The notes beneath the pieces are model-generated. The model saw only the letters and a program-made list of their open reading frames with translations, did no database searches and had not been told where the DNA came from. Positions 32,767 through 40,053 of a DNA stretch of 44,283 bases are shown here, piece by piece. Each line of letters starts with the position of its first letter. Position 1 is the stretch's first letter. Source of the DNA: an uncultured Prevotellaceae bacterium (lineage in GTDB: Bacteria; Bacteroidota; Bacteroidia; Bacteroidales; Bacteroidaceae); the NCBI GenBank assembly GCA_900318585.1, contig ONKY01000003.1, positions 1 through 44,283 on the forward strand, written 5' to 3'. The translations under genes were made by a program, and so were the position numbers.

Positions 32767-32892
32767 ATGCCACGAATTGTCCGCAAAAGCAGCAATTTGA
32801 AGCACTTCGTGTCCTTGCCAAGGGTTGTCATACTGGGCGTCTTGGGTTTGGTAATATCGTACTTCTTATTGATATTCAGCTATTTACGTTAA
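32767..32892 (+). CDS. Possible 41-residue single-pass membrane peptide
   Basis: From ATG at 32767 an open frame reads MPRIVRKSSNLKHFVSLPRV and then a hydrophobic segment VILGVLGLVISYFLLIFSYL ending in Arg and TAA at 32892. That is a basic N-terminus and one membrane helix (about residues 20-40), a plausible positive-inside small membrane protein. AAGAGG lies about 9 bases before the ATG; an upstream ATG at 32758 would add three residues. I do not recognise a family. The codon pattern and start spacing support it, but conservation is untested. Confidence 0.4.
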   Translation: MPRIVRKSSNLKHFVSLPRVVILGVLGLVISYFLLIFSYLR

Positions 32893-32909
32893 ACGGCTAT
32901 GATGGCCTT

Positions 32910-33080
32910 GCGTTTCGCGTTTCAGCGTTTCAGCGTTTCAGTAGGGGGTATATTGAGTGTCAATTCTCCTCTATTATATATATAATATATTAATTATTAG
33001 ATAGTTATAAACAATTATGGGGGAAGAAACGAAATTAGGATACCCCCATGAAACGCTGAAACGCCTGAAACGCGAAACGC
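32910..33080. repeat. Large imperfect inverted repeat with GCGTTTCA words (MITE-like)
   Basis: Positions 32910-32951 and 33040-33080 are ~41-base imperfect inverted repeats. The left arm is tandem GCGTTTC/GCGTTTCA words ending in GGGGGTAT; the right arm is ATACCCCC followed by the complementary words. The ~88-base centre is very AT-rich (TATTATATATATAATATATT) with no open frame. The shape suggests a small non-coding mobile element or a long hairpin. No target-site duplication was recognised. Confidence 0.7.
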
Positions 33081-33124
33081 TTGGTACAATTGAATAATAT
33101 GATATATTTTCTTAATTATTTCGC

Positions 33125-33162
33125 TTAAATACATCGTATTTAAATAATTATTAGTACATTTG
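33125..33162 (+). promoter_or_regulatory. Dyad plus -7 box (TACATTTG) upstream of the Rpn gene
   Basis: TTAAATAC (33125-33132) and GTATTTAA (33136-33143) form a perfect 8-base dyad. TACATTTG at 33155-33162 matches TAnnTTTG. The dyad covers roughly -25 to -45, where a regulator would sit. The ~130-base leader that follows has a small hairpin (CTTGCTA 33223-33229 with TAGCAAG 33255-33261). Confidence 0.5.
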
Positions 33163-33302
33163 CAGCAGATTTAGAGTTCCTTGATAAGGGACGACTATCG
33201 CTCGGCATCACGAAGAGTGACGCTTGCTACGCACTCGAACTTGTTCGCTTGCCATAGCAAGAACGGGACTTAAGAATGCAGGGATTAAATAATTAACGAA
33301 AT

Positions 33303-34160
33303 ATGGCACAGGATATTAAAGAGAAATATATTAACCCGTATACTGACTTCGGCTTCAAGAAGTTGTTTGGTACAGAGATGAACAAAGACTTGCTCATCAG
33401 TTTCCTCAATGCCCTGCTCAAAGGTCAGCGGAATATCAAGGATATCAGGTATTTGCCAACGGAGCATTTTGGTATCTATGGCAACCGTCGTGCCATATTT
33501 GATGTGTATTGCGAGGACGAGGATGGCGGTAAGTTCATCGTTGAGATGCAGAACGTGTCGCAGCAGTACTACAAAGACCGCAGCGTATTTTACTCTACTT
33601 TCCCTATTCAGGAACAGACCAAGGTTGGCGAGGATTGGGACTTCAACCTGAAGGAAGTTTATACCGTAGGTGTACTCAACTTCGTGTTCCGCGATGATGA
33701 CTATTCCCAGGACTGCTATCACCATGAGGTAAAGTTGATGGATACTCAGACCAAGAAGGTGTTCTTCGACAAATTGACTTACATCTATCTCGAAATGCCA
33801 AAGTTCAACAAGACGGAAGATGAGTTGGAGACCATGTTCGACAAGTGGCTCTTTGTGCTTCGCAACCTTTCTCGTCTGTTCGAGCGCCCCAAGGCTTTGC
33901 AAGAAAAGGTGTTCACCAAACTCTTCGAACAGGCGGAAATAGCCCGTTTCTCACCTGAGGAGCGTCGCGGCTACGAGGATAGTGTCAAGGCCTATCGTGA
34001 CATCAATAATGCCATCAATACGGCAAAAGCAGAAGCAAGAGCAGAAGGGAAAGCTGAGGCTAACATGGATAATGCCCGTAAGATGAAAGCAGATGGCATG
34101 TCTGCTGAATTGATTTCAAAATATACCAGTCTTTCCATCGACGAAATAGAAAAACTATAG
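33303..34160 (+). CDS. Rpn family PD-(D/E)XK nuclease (transposase_31-like)
   Basis: The 285-residue product begins NPYTDFGFKKLFGTEMNKDL, the usual start of the Rpn/PDDEXK_2 family, and has the nuclease core AIFDVYC...GGKFIVEMQ (about residues 65-85). The C-terminus is Ala/Glu-rich and ends with a helical motif DGMSAELISKYTSLSIDEIE, also typical. Family knowledge: Rpn proteins are DNA endonucleases that raise RecA-independent recombination in E. coli; their role in Bacteroidetes is not settled. The core acidic residues look intact, so it may be active. It sits between an inverted-repeat element and a broken HTH gene, an accessory patch. Confidence 0.85.
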   Translation: MAQDIKEKYINPYTDFGFKKLFGTEMNKDLLISFLNALLKGQRNIKDIRYLPTEHFGIYGNRRAIFDVYCEDEDGGKFIVEMQNVSQQYYKDRSVFYSTFPIQEQTKVGEDWDFNLKEVYTVGVLNFVFRDDDYSQDCYHHEVKLMDTQTKKVFFDKLTYIYLEMPKFNKTEDELETMFDKWLFVLRNLSRLFERPKALQEKVFTKLFEQAEIARFSPEERRGYEDSVKAYRDINNAINTAKAEARAEGKAEANMDNARKMKADGMSAELISKYTSLSIDEIEKL

Positions 34161-34171
34161 AGACACAACTA

Positions 34172-34315
34172 ATGCAGAAAGTCACTCAGGAGCAGCAAGT
34201 AATAGAGGTTCTTCGAAATGCTGGCGGCTATGCCACACTACGAAGACTCAATGAACTTGTAGACTTCTCTACATGGGCTACAAAGACTCCTGAGGCTTCT
34301 GTTAGCGTTTTTTGA
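34172..34315 (+). pseudogene. Truncated winged-helix/HTH gene (N-terminal fragment)
   Basis: An open frame of 47 codons starts MQKVTQEQQVIEVLRNAGGY and continues LNELVDFSTWATKTPEASVS before stopping. I recognise the pattern, (GGYATL..LN..VDFSTWxTKTPxAS), as the start of HTH-domain proteins common in Bacteroidales, which normally continue well past this point. Here the frame ends after SVF at TGA (34313-34315) and no continuation was seen in other frames before 34420. It is likely a decayed remnant. The family recall is from memory and not checked. Confidence 0.55.
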
Positions 34316-34421
34316 TCTTACTTTTGCAGCCTCCAATTCAGACATGTAGAGCGTGATGCTTATCGCGCCGAGTTGCGCCATGTTGAAAGGCGAGCGGGCG
34401 AGCTTTGCTCGCACGGGGATG

Positions 34422-35132
34422 CTATACCTCTTCCAAAGCATAGTACTGATAGTCGCGCACGACGCGGCGCAGGAAAAACTCGTCCAAGGACTCGCGTTTC
34501 GTCACACCTAAGACGGCTTGCACCTTCTGTGACAGGGCAGTGATACGGTCGAGCACGTCGCTTTCCAGCGTCCTCGTGATGACGTCCACCTGTTCCAATG
34601 ACAAGTCGGCAGCCTGCGGATAAGCAGGGTGATAGTTGCGCGTCAGGTAGTCGTACTCGTCCAAGCTCACCTGAATCTTGCTGTAGCTGCGCAGTTTCAC
34701 CACGAGCGTGCCCGCCGCCAGGTCACCAATGCGCTGGTTGTGGTGGCTCACCAGCATGACCAGTACACCGCAATAGGCCAGCAGCGGACCGTCAACAATC
34801 ATCAGCAGCCAGCGCAGCAGGCAGGCGCTGAGCGAAGGCTTGCTGCCGTCGGTCATCACCACGCGTAGCTTCATCACCCATTTGCCGAAGGTCTGGCCGC
34901 CGGCAAATAGTTCACAAAGCGGACAGTAGAACACCGGGGGCAGTACCACAAAGAGAATCACAACGAGGGGGCTGGGGTCCAATTTCAGGAAACTGCCGAG
35001 GTATAACATCAGCGTCACGTAAGCTGCCTGTACCACCCAGTCCATCAGCTGGGCAAGCATCCTCTCGCCGACGCTTCCCGGCGTTTGCTCTATACGGACA
35101 TATTGTCCCGTCACAATGTTCTTTGTAGCCAT
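34422..35132 (-). CDS. RDD family membrane protein
   Basis: The 236-residue product starts with RIEQTPGSVGERMLAQLMDW, the Arg/Asp pattern of RDD proteins, and has three hydrophobic segments (about residues 35-55, 57-80, 115-140) with GQTFGKWVMKLRV between them. The C-terminal ~80 residues are hydrophilic. Its function is not established; some RDD proteins affect ion transport. It is divergent from the SpoIIM-like gene, and this pairing with SpoIIM, DUF4129, MoxR and DUF58 genes is widespread, which suggests one envelope-related module. Confidence 0.88.
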   Translation of the reverse strand: MATKNIVTGQYVRIEQTPGSVGERMLAQLMDWVVQAAYVTLMLYLGSFLKLDPSPLVVILFVVLPPVFYCPLCELFAGGQTFGKWVMKLRVVMTDGSKPSLSACLLRWLLMIVDGPLLAYCGVLVMLVSHHNQRIGDLAAGTLVVKLRSYSKIQVSLDEYDYLTRNYHPAYPQAADLSLEQVDVITRTLESDVLDRITALSQKVQAVLGVTKRESLDEFFLRRVVRDYQYYALEEV

Positions 35133-35140
35133 ACAGCGTG

Positions 35141-35190
35141 CAAAGGTACTATTTTTAATTGAGAATTGACAATTGACAATTGAGAATTTC
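35141..35190 (-). promoter_or_regulatory. RDD promoter: TACCTTTG with a -33 region made of AATTGACA words
   Basis: Minus-strand TACCTTTG (35141-35148) lies about 9 bases before the RDD ATG, giving a very short leader. Upstream, 35159-35187 is a tandem array of AATTGAGAATTGACAATTGAC type. It places a TTG about 21 bases from the -7 box, near the expected spacing. The repeat therefore may supply the -33 element. Confidence 0.55.
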
Positions 35191-35298
35191 TATCGGCGGC
35201 AGCTAATTTTTCACTTTTCACTAATCCTTTTTTTATTACCTTTGGCCTACCGCCTTAGGTACTTTCGCTCGGAAATGAAAAGAAAAACGAGTTTTCCT

Positions 35299-35329
35299 TT
35301 TGCATTTCGCTCACTTATTCGTACCTTTG
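35299..35329 (+). promoter_or_regulatory. Consensus promoter of the SpoIIM-DUF58 operon
   Basis: TTTG (35299-35302), a 19-base spacer and TACCTTTG (35322-35329) match the Bacteroidetes -33/-7 consensus fully. The ATG at 35340 follows 10 bases later, so the mRNA leader is only a few bases. This is the best promoter match in the window. Confidence 0.75.
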
Positions 35330-35339
35330 CACTCGTGTT

Positions 35340-36308
35340 ATGAAAGAGGTAACGTTTATCAGGCAGAATATTGACAAATGGCACGAGGCGGAAGCGACGG
35401 TGGAGAGCATTGCCGAAGTACAGCCTATGGACCTGGCCGACGTCTATCTCGACATCACCAGCGACCTGGCCTTCGCACAAACCCATTATCCCAACTCGAA
35501 GATTACGCGCTATCTGAACAACCTGGCTTCCGCCCTCCACAACGAGGTCTACCGTTCTCGCCGCCAGCCGTGGTCGCGCCTGCTGACGTTCTGGAGCCAC
35601 GAGATGCCGCTGACGATGTGGGAGGCTCGCCGCGAGTTGCTCCTGTCGTTCATCATCTTTGTCGTGAGTGCCGCCGTGGGTATGTTGTCGCAGTTGCTCG
35701 ACCCAGAGTTCTGCCGCATCATCCTGGGCGACCGCTATGTGGACATGACACTCCAGAACATTGCCAACGGCACGCCGATGGCTGTCTACGACGGTAACCC
35801 CGAGGACGCCATGTTCGGCATGATTACGCTGAACAACGTCAAGGTGTCGTTCTTCGTCTTTGCCTTGGGTGTGTTCACCAGTGTGGGCACGGGCTTCCTC
35901 CTCTTTCAGAACGGTGTGATGCTCGGCTCGTTCCAGACCTTCTTTGCCCAGCACGGTCTTGTGTGGGAGTCTGCCCTGGCCGTCTGGCTGCACGGCACGC
36001 TGGAGATTTCTGCCATCATCGTGGCCGGTGCCGCAGGCATTGCCATGGGCAACGGCTGGCTCTTCCCTGGCACCTACCCCCGCCTGACCTCTTTCCGACG
36101 GGGTGCCCGGCGGGGTCTGAAGATAGTCATTGGCACCGTTCCCGTGTTCATTTTAGCCGGTTTCATCGAGAGTTTTGCCACCCGTCACGTGGAATGGCCC
36201 GCCGCACTACGGCTGCTCATTATCCTCTCGTCGCTGACCTTTGTCATCTATTATTATATTATATTACCCAGAAAGAGAATCAACCATAATGGAAAAACCA
36301 ACGATTAA
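35340..36308 (+). CDS. Stage II sporulation protein M (SpoIIM)-like membrane protein
   Basis: The 322-residue product has a hydrophilic N-terminus (about residues 1-95) and five to six membrane segments, with VWLHGTLEISAIIVAGAAG (about 215-235), the block typical of the SpoIIM/DUF95 family. Non-sporulating bacteria often carry it beside RDD, MoxR and DUF58 genes. The job is unknown; a transport or envelope role is inferred from topology. It overlaps the next gene by 20 bases. Confidence 0.88.
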   Translation: MKEVTFIRQNIDKWHEAEATVESIAEVQPMDLADVYLDITSDLAFAQTHYPNSKITRYLNNLASALHNEVYRSRRQPWSRLLTFWSHEMPLTMWEARRELLLSFIIFVVSAAVGMLSQLLDPEFCRIILGDRYVDMTLQNIANGTPMAVYDGNPEDAMFGMITLNNVKVSFFVFALGVFTSVGTGFLLFQNGVMLGSFQTFFAQHGLVWESALAVWLHGTLEISAIIVAGAAGIAMGNGWLFPGTYPRLTSFRRGARRGLKIVIGTVPVFILAGFIESFATRHVEWPAALRLLIILSSLTFVIYYYIILPRKRINHNGKTND

Positions 36309-37236
36309 ACTTTACCACATCCGAACCTTCGGCGAGAAGATTTCCGACACCTTCGACTTCGTTCGCGAGAACTGGCGTCCCCTGCTGAAATACCTCACTT
36401 ACCTCATGCTGCCCATCTCGCTGGTGGAGACATTCATCAGCAACAACTTCTTGAGCGACTACATGGAATTTGTGCAGAAGATAGGGCAGTCCGTCCAAAA
36501 CAAAGCGGACACGGGCGAGATGCTTTCATGGATAGGCTCCATGGCCTTGATGGGGATTGTCCAGATGTTGGTCACCATGCTACTGGAGGCCATTGTCTAT
36601 ACCATGATGCAGCAGTACGAGCAGCGCCAACAGCGTCTGCAAGGCATTACCGCCGAGGAGCTGCGTCCCGGCGTGCTGCGTATGTTCGGCCGGCAGTTCA
36701 TCCTGCTGCTCGCGGGAATTGTGGTGCTGGCGCTATTCGTTCTCATCGCCGTGCCCTTCCTGCTCATCAGCCCAGCCTTCGCCTTCCCGTTCATTGTGCT
36801 CCTTCTGGTGGGTGCCCCACTCTTTGTCCTGGTATCACCCATCTACCTCTTTGAACGCGAGACGGGCATCGTCAAAGCCTATACGAAGTCCATTCGCTTA
36901 GGCTGGAACACCTGGGCAGGCATCGTGGGCGTGGGCCTGGTGCTCTACATCATCACCTCTATCATCTCAAGCATTCTCACCACTCCATATTACATCATGA
37001 CGCTGGTGAAGGAGTTGCTGACCACCCAGGGCACGGCGGCGGGCTTCGTCTCGTCCTTCGGCTATTCCGCCATCCAGTATGTGCTTGGTGCCGTCTCCTC
37101 CTACTGCGGCAACATCCTGATGAGCCTCCTCTATATCGGCTTGGCCTACCAGTATGGACATGCCAGCGAGAAGATAGACGGCGTGACCGTTGACCAGGAC
37201 ATTGAAAACTTTGAGACGTTGAACGATGAACGTTGA
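36289..37236 (+). CDS. Polytopic membrane protein of unknown function
   Basis: I take ATGGAAAAACC at 36289 as the start (315 residues); the longer open frame from 36241 would lie inside the SpoIIM gene. The protein starts KLYHIRTFGEKISDTFDFVR, a block seen at the start of many Bacteroidetes membrane proteins of this cluster, followed by about six hydrophobic segments. No catalytic motif is visible. The C-terminus LNDER and stop lie inside GAACGTTGAACGATGAACGT-type repeats that fill the next spacer. Confidence 0.8.
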   Translation: MEKPTIKLYHIRTFGEKISDTFDFVRENWRPLLKYLTYLMLPISLVETFISNNFLSDYMEFVQKIGQSVQNKADTGEMLSWIGSMALMGIVQMLVTMLLEAIVYTMMQQYEQRQQRLQGITAEELRPGVLRMFGRQFILLLAGIVVLALFVLIAVPFLLISPAFAFPFIVLLLVGAPLFVLVSPIYLFERETGIVKAYTKSIRLGWNTWAGIVGVGLVLYIITSIISSILTTPYYIMTLVKELLTTQGTAAGFVSSFGYSAIQYVLGAVSSYCGNILMSLLYIGLAYQYGHASEKIDGVTVDQDIENFETLNDER

Positions 37237-37280
37237 ACATTGAACGTTGAACGATGAACGTTGAACGATGAACGTTGCGC
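37214..37280 (+). repeat. TTGAACGATGAACG words across a stop codon and spacer
   Basis: About seven copies of GAACGTT/GAACGAT/GAACATT run from inside the last codons of the upstream gene into the 140-base spacer. The rest (to 37376) holds GC-rich pieces such as GCTCGAGCTTGCTCGC and TTGCGCTTGCAAGGC with no open frame and no promoter seen. Confidence 0.75.
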
Positions 37281-37376
37281 TTGCAAGGCAAGAATGTTGC
37301 GCTCGAGCTTGCTCGCTTTCTTGCGCTCCGTGGGTGCTCAGGCGCTTTGCGGAGGTCTTGCAAAGAACATTGAACC

Positions 37377-38006
37377 ATGAGTGATACGCTGACCATAGAT
37401 ACCGTGCGGATAGCCCAGTGGCAGTCACAGCCGGACTTCGACTACAACCGTGAACTGGTTGGAGACGGCACCTCTGTCATGGAATGGCTCAGGATGCAGC
37501 TCAACGAGCTCTTGCGCAGCATCTTCGGTCAGGCATGGAACAGCGACCTCACCACCTTCCTGCTCATCCTGTTGGCCATCGCTGCCTTGGCGCTTGTCGG
37601 ATGGTACGTCTGGCGCAACCATCCCGGGCTATTCCAACGCAAAAGCTCCTTACAGGCAGAGGAAGCCGAGACGGAGGACACCATCTACGGCGTGGACTTT
37701 GAGGAATCCATCAGCCAGGCTCTTCACAGCGAGGATTACCGCGAGGCCATCCGTCTGCGCTACCTCCAGACGCTGAAAGCCCTGGCCGACGGCGGGCAGA
37801 TAGACTGGCAGCCCTTTAAGACCCCTATGCAGTATGTGCAGGAGATTGCCGGACAATCTGGAAATTCCGCTTTCCCCGCCAAGGTGGCTGCCTTCCGTGC
37901 CCTCACCTCCACCTTCCTGCGTGTGCGCTACGGCAACTTCCCCGCTACCCGCGAGCTCTACGACGAGGTGTGCGACCAGAGAAAGGAGGTGACGCATGAG
38001 CCGTAA
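37377..38006 (+). CDS. DUF4129-type protein
   Basis: The 209-residue product has one membrane segment (TTFLLILLAIAALALVGWYV, about residues 59-78) and a C-terminal helical domain (YREAIRLRYLQTLKALADG and FKTPMQYVQEI) of the DUF4129 type. Such proteins are found next to MoxR and DUF58 genes and are thought to belong to the same envelope complex. Eleven bases overlap the next gene. Confidence 0.8.
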   Translation: MSDTLTIDTVRIAQWQSQPDFDYNRELVGDGTSVMEWLRMQLNELLRSIFGQAWNSDLTTFLLILLAIAALALVGWYVWRNHPGLFQRKSSLQAEEAETEDTIYGVDFEESISQALHSEDYREAIRLRYLQTLKALADGGQIDWQPFKTPMQYVQEIAGQSGNSAFPAKVAAFRALTSTFLRVRYGNFPATRELYDEVCDQRKEVTHEP

Positions 38007-39024
38007 GTTCTGGCTGTTCGTCGTCCTGCTCTTGGTGCTATTGCTCGCCTTGGAGTACCAGATGCCGCGCCGCTTCATGTGGAAGCCCAGCTTCGCCCAC
38101 GTTGACCGTCAGCCCTTCGGTTGCTACGCCTTCGACAGCTTGCTCGCCGAGACCATGCCCCACGGCTATACCGTCTGTCGCAAGACCATCTCGCAGCTCG
38201 CCGTGGAGAAGACTCCGCCCCGCTCCATCATGATCCTCCGCACGGGCTACCATTCCGAGTCAGTCAACATCGACACCCTCCTTGCCCTGGCAGCGCGCGG
38301 CAACCGCATCCTATACGCCCATTCGTTCTTCGACAGCTACGTGTGCGACACCCTGCGTATCCACTGCAGCTCTCATGGCGATTTCATTTTCAACAATGCC
38401 ATGAAAATGGATGCTCAGTACGACAGTATCTTCTGGACGGGTGACACGCTCCACTATCAGCGGGCTGTGTTCCAATGCCAAGCAAAGCTCATCAACTCCT
38501 GCCTCTTGCCCAACGACACCATACCCATGGAACCGCTGGCCAAGATCAACGATGAAGAAGGGCAGAAGTTTGCCACGGAGCACATCGCCAAGGACAGCCC
38601 CTACCTGAAAGACGACTCCGCCATGATAAAGGTGCCCGACGTCGTGGCACTGAGCTACCCTATAGGCAAGGGCGAGATTATCCTGGTCACCACACCGATG
38701 CTGCTCACCAACTACGGCATCCTCAACCACCCCGCCTACGTCCACCGCCTCATGAACCGCCTGAAGCCGCTGCCCGTCGTACGCACCGAGGCCTATATGC
38801 CAAACGTCAATACGGCAGAGAGCTCCCCCTTCCGCGAGCTCATTGAACGGCCGCCCTTGCGCTGGGCACTCTACCTTTCGCTCTTAGGCATCGTGCTGCT
38901 CATGGGTTTCTCCGCCCGCCGCCGGCAGCGCGCCATCCCCGAGGATGAGCCGCCGAGGAACTACCAGTTAGACTTCATCCGCCGCATTGGCACCCTGCAA
39001 TATCACAGAACAAAAGACAACTGA
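37996..39024 (+). CDS. DUF4350-type membrane protein
   Basis: The 342-residue product has an N-terminal membrane segment (about residues 5-20), an extracytoplasmic region with the pattern RQPFGCYAFDSLLAETMPHG (about 38-57) and a C-terminal membrane segment (about 292-310) followed by a basic tail. That layout fits the DUF4350 proteins of Bacteroidetes MoxR clusters. No catalytic motif is recognisable. It lies two bases before moxR. Confidence 0.75.
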   Translation: MSRKFWLFVVLLLVLLLALEYQMPRRFMWKPSFAHVDRQPFGCYAFDSLLAETMPHGYTVCRKTISQLAVEKTPPRSIMILRTGYHSESVNIDTLLALAARGNRILYAHSFFDSYVCDTLRIHCSSHGDFIFNNAMKMDAQYDSIFWTGDTLHYQRAVFQCQAKLINSCLLPNDTIPMEPLAKINDEEGQKFATEHIAKDSPYLKDDSAMIKVPDVVALSYPIGKGEIILVTTPMLLTNYGILNHPAYVHRLMNRLKPLPVVRTEAYMPNVNTAESSPFRELIERPPLRWALYLSLLGIVLLMGFSARRRQRAIPEDEPPRNYQLDFIRRIGTLQYHRTKDN

Positions 39025-39026
39025 AT

Positions 39027-40007
39027 ATGGAAGAAAACATCGAAAGAAAACAATCCGTTGACCTCACGGCCTTTGCCGAGAAGGTACAAGCACTGCGACA
39101 GGCCATCGCAGCAGTCATCGTTGGCCAGGACGAGAACGTAGCGTTGCTCCTCACCGCCATTCTCGCCGGAGGCCATGTGCTCATAGAAGGCGTGCCCGGC
39201 GTAGCCAAGACACTCTTGGCCAAGCTCACTGCCCGCCTCATCGACGCACAGTTCAGCCGTGTGCAGTTCACGCCCGACCTCATGCCCAGCGACGTCTTGG
39301 GCACCAGCGTCTTTAACATGAAGACCCAGGAGTTCCAGTTCCACGCCGGCCCCGTGTTTGCAGACATCGTGCTCGTGGACGAGGTGAACCGCGCCCCCGC
39401 TAAGACTCAAGCTGCCCTGTTTGAGGTGATGGAGGAGCGGCAGGCCACCATCGACGGTCAGACGCACCCCATGTCGCCACTCTACACCATCCTTGCCACG
39501 CAGAACCCTGTGGAGCAGGAGGGAACCTACAAGCTGCCGGAGGCACAGACCGACCGTTTCCTTATGAAGCTCGTCATGGACTATCCCACTGCCGAGGAAG
39601 AACTGCTCATCCTACAGCGTCACCACGAAAACAGACAGTTCACCGATCTCAGCCGCATCCAACCTGTCATTACCAAGGACGAACTGCTGCAGCTGCGCGG
39701 TCTGCTCTCTCAGGTTTACGCCGAGACATCGCTGCTGCAATACATCGTGGACATCGTACAGCAGACGCGCAAGAGCCGCGTAGTCTTCTTAGGTGCCTCA
39801 CCGCGTGCGTCGGTGGCCATCCTCCAGTCGGCCAAGGCCTACGCCCTGTTGCAGGGCCGCGACTTCCTCACCCCCGACGACGTGAAAGCCGTCACGCCCG
39901 CCGTGCTCCAGCACCGCCTCGTGCTCACCGCCGAGGCCGAGATGGAAGGCTACACACCGCAGAAAGTGGCCCTCCGACTGATAGACAAGGTGGAAGTGCC
40001 GAAGTAA
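39027..40007 (+). CDS. MoxR family AAA+ ATPase
   Basis: The 326-residue product is a MoxR AAA+ ATPase. Walker A is GVPGVAKT (residues 55-62), Walker B is VLVDEVNRAP, and LATQNPVEQEGTYKLPEAQT followed by DRF is the sensor/arginine-finger block of the family. MoxR proteins act as chaperones that remodel or load metal-binding VWA-type partners; the DUF58 protein encoded next is the expected partner. The length is normal. Confidence 0.95.
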   Translation: MEENIERKQSVDLTAFAEKVQALRQAIAAVIVGQDENVALLLTAILAGGHVLIEGVPGVAKTLLAKLTARLIDAQFSRVQFTPDLMPSDVLGTSVFNMKTQEFQFHAGPVFADIVLVDEVNRAPAKTQAALFEVMEERQATIDGQTHPMSPLYTILATQNPVEQEGTYKLPEAQTDRFLMKLVMDYPTAEEELLILQRHHENRQFTDLSRIQPVITKDELLQLRGLLSQVYAETSLLQYIVDIVQQTRKSRVVFLGASPRASVAILQSAKAYALLQGRDFLTPDDVKAVTPAVLQHRLVLTAEAEMEGYTPQKVALRLIDKVEVPK

Positions 40008-40015
40008 TTACGAAA

Positions 40016-40052
40016 ATTCATAACTCATAATTCGTAATTCATAATTCGTAAG
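40016..40052 (+). repeat. AATTCGTAATTCATA words before the DUF58 gene
   Basis: The 46-base spacer is made of ATTCATAACTCATAATTCG-type words. AATTCGTAATTC (40029-40040) is the exact complement of GAATTACGAATT inside the coding insert at 40395-40406. Confidence 0.75.
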
Positions 40053-40053
40053 A

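Noticed and set aside
34319..34326. A TACTTTTG box in the gap before the RDD gene
   Set aside because: It matches the -7 consensus on the plus strand but nothing downstream on that strand is a gene before 34440, and no -33 element is present.
34238..34441. A 67-codon minus-strand frame ending near the RDD gene
   Set aside because: It overlaps the HTH gene remnant in antisense and has no start context or hydrophobic or domain pattern.
35247..35993. A 248-codon minus-strand frame spanning the RDD-SpoIIM gap and the SpoIIM gene
   Set aside because: Antisense to SpoIIM, covers its consensus promoter and shows no recognisable protein pattern.
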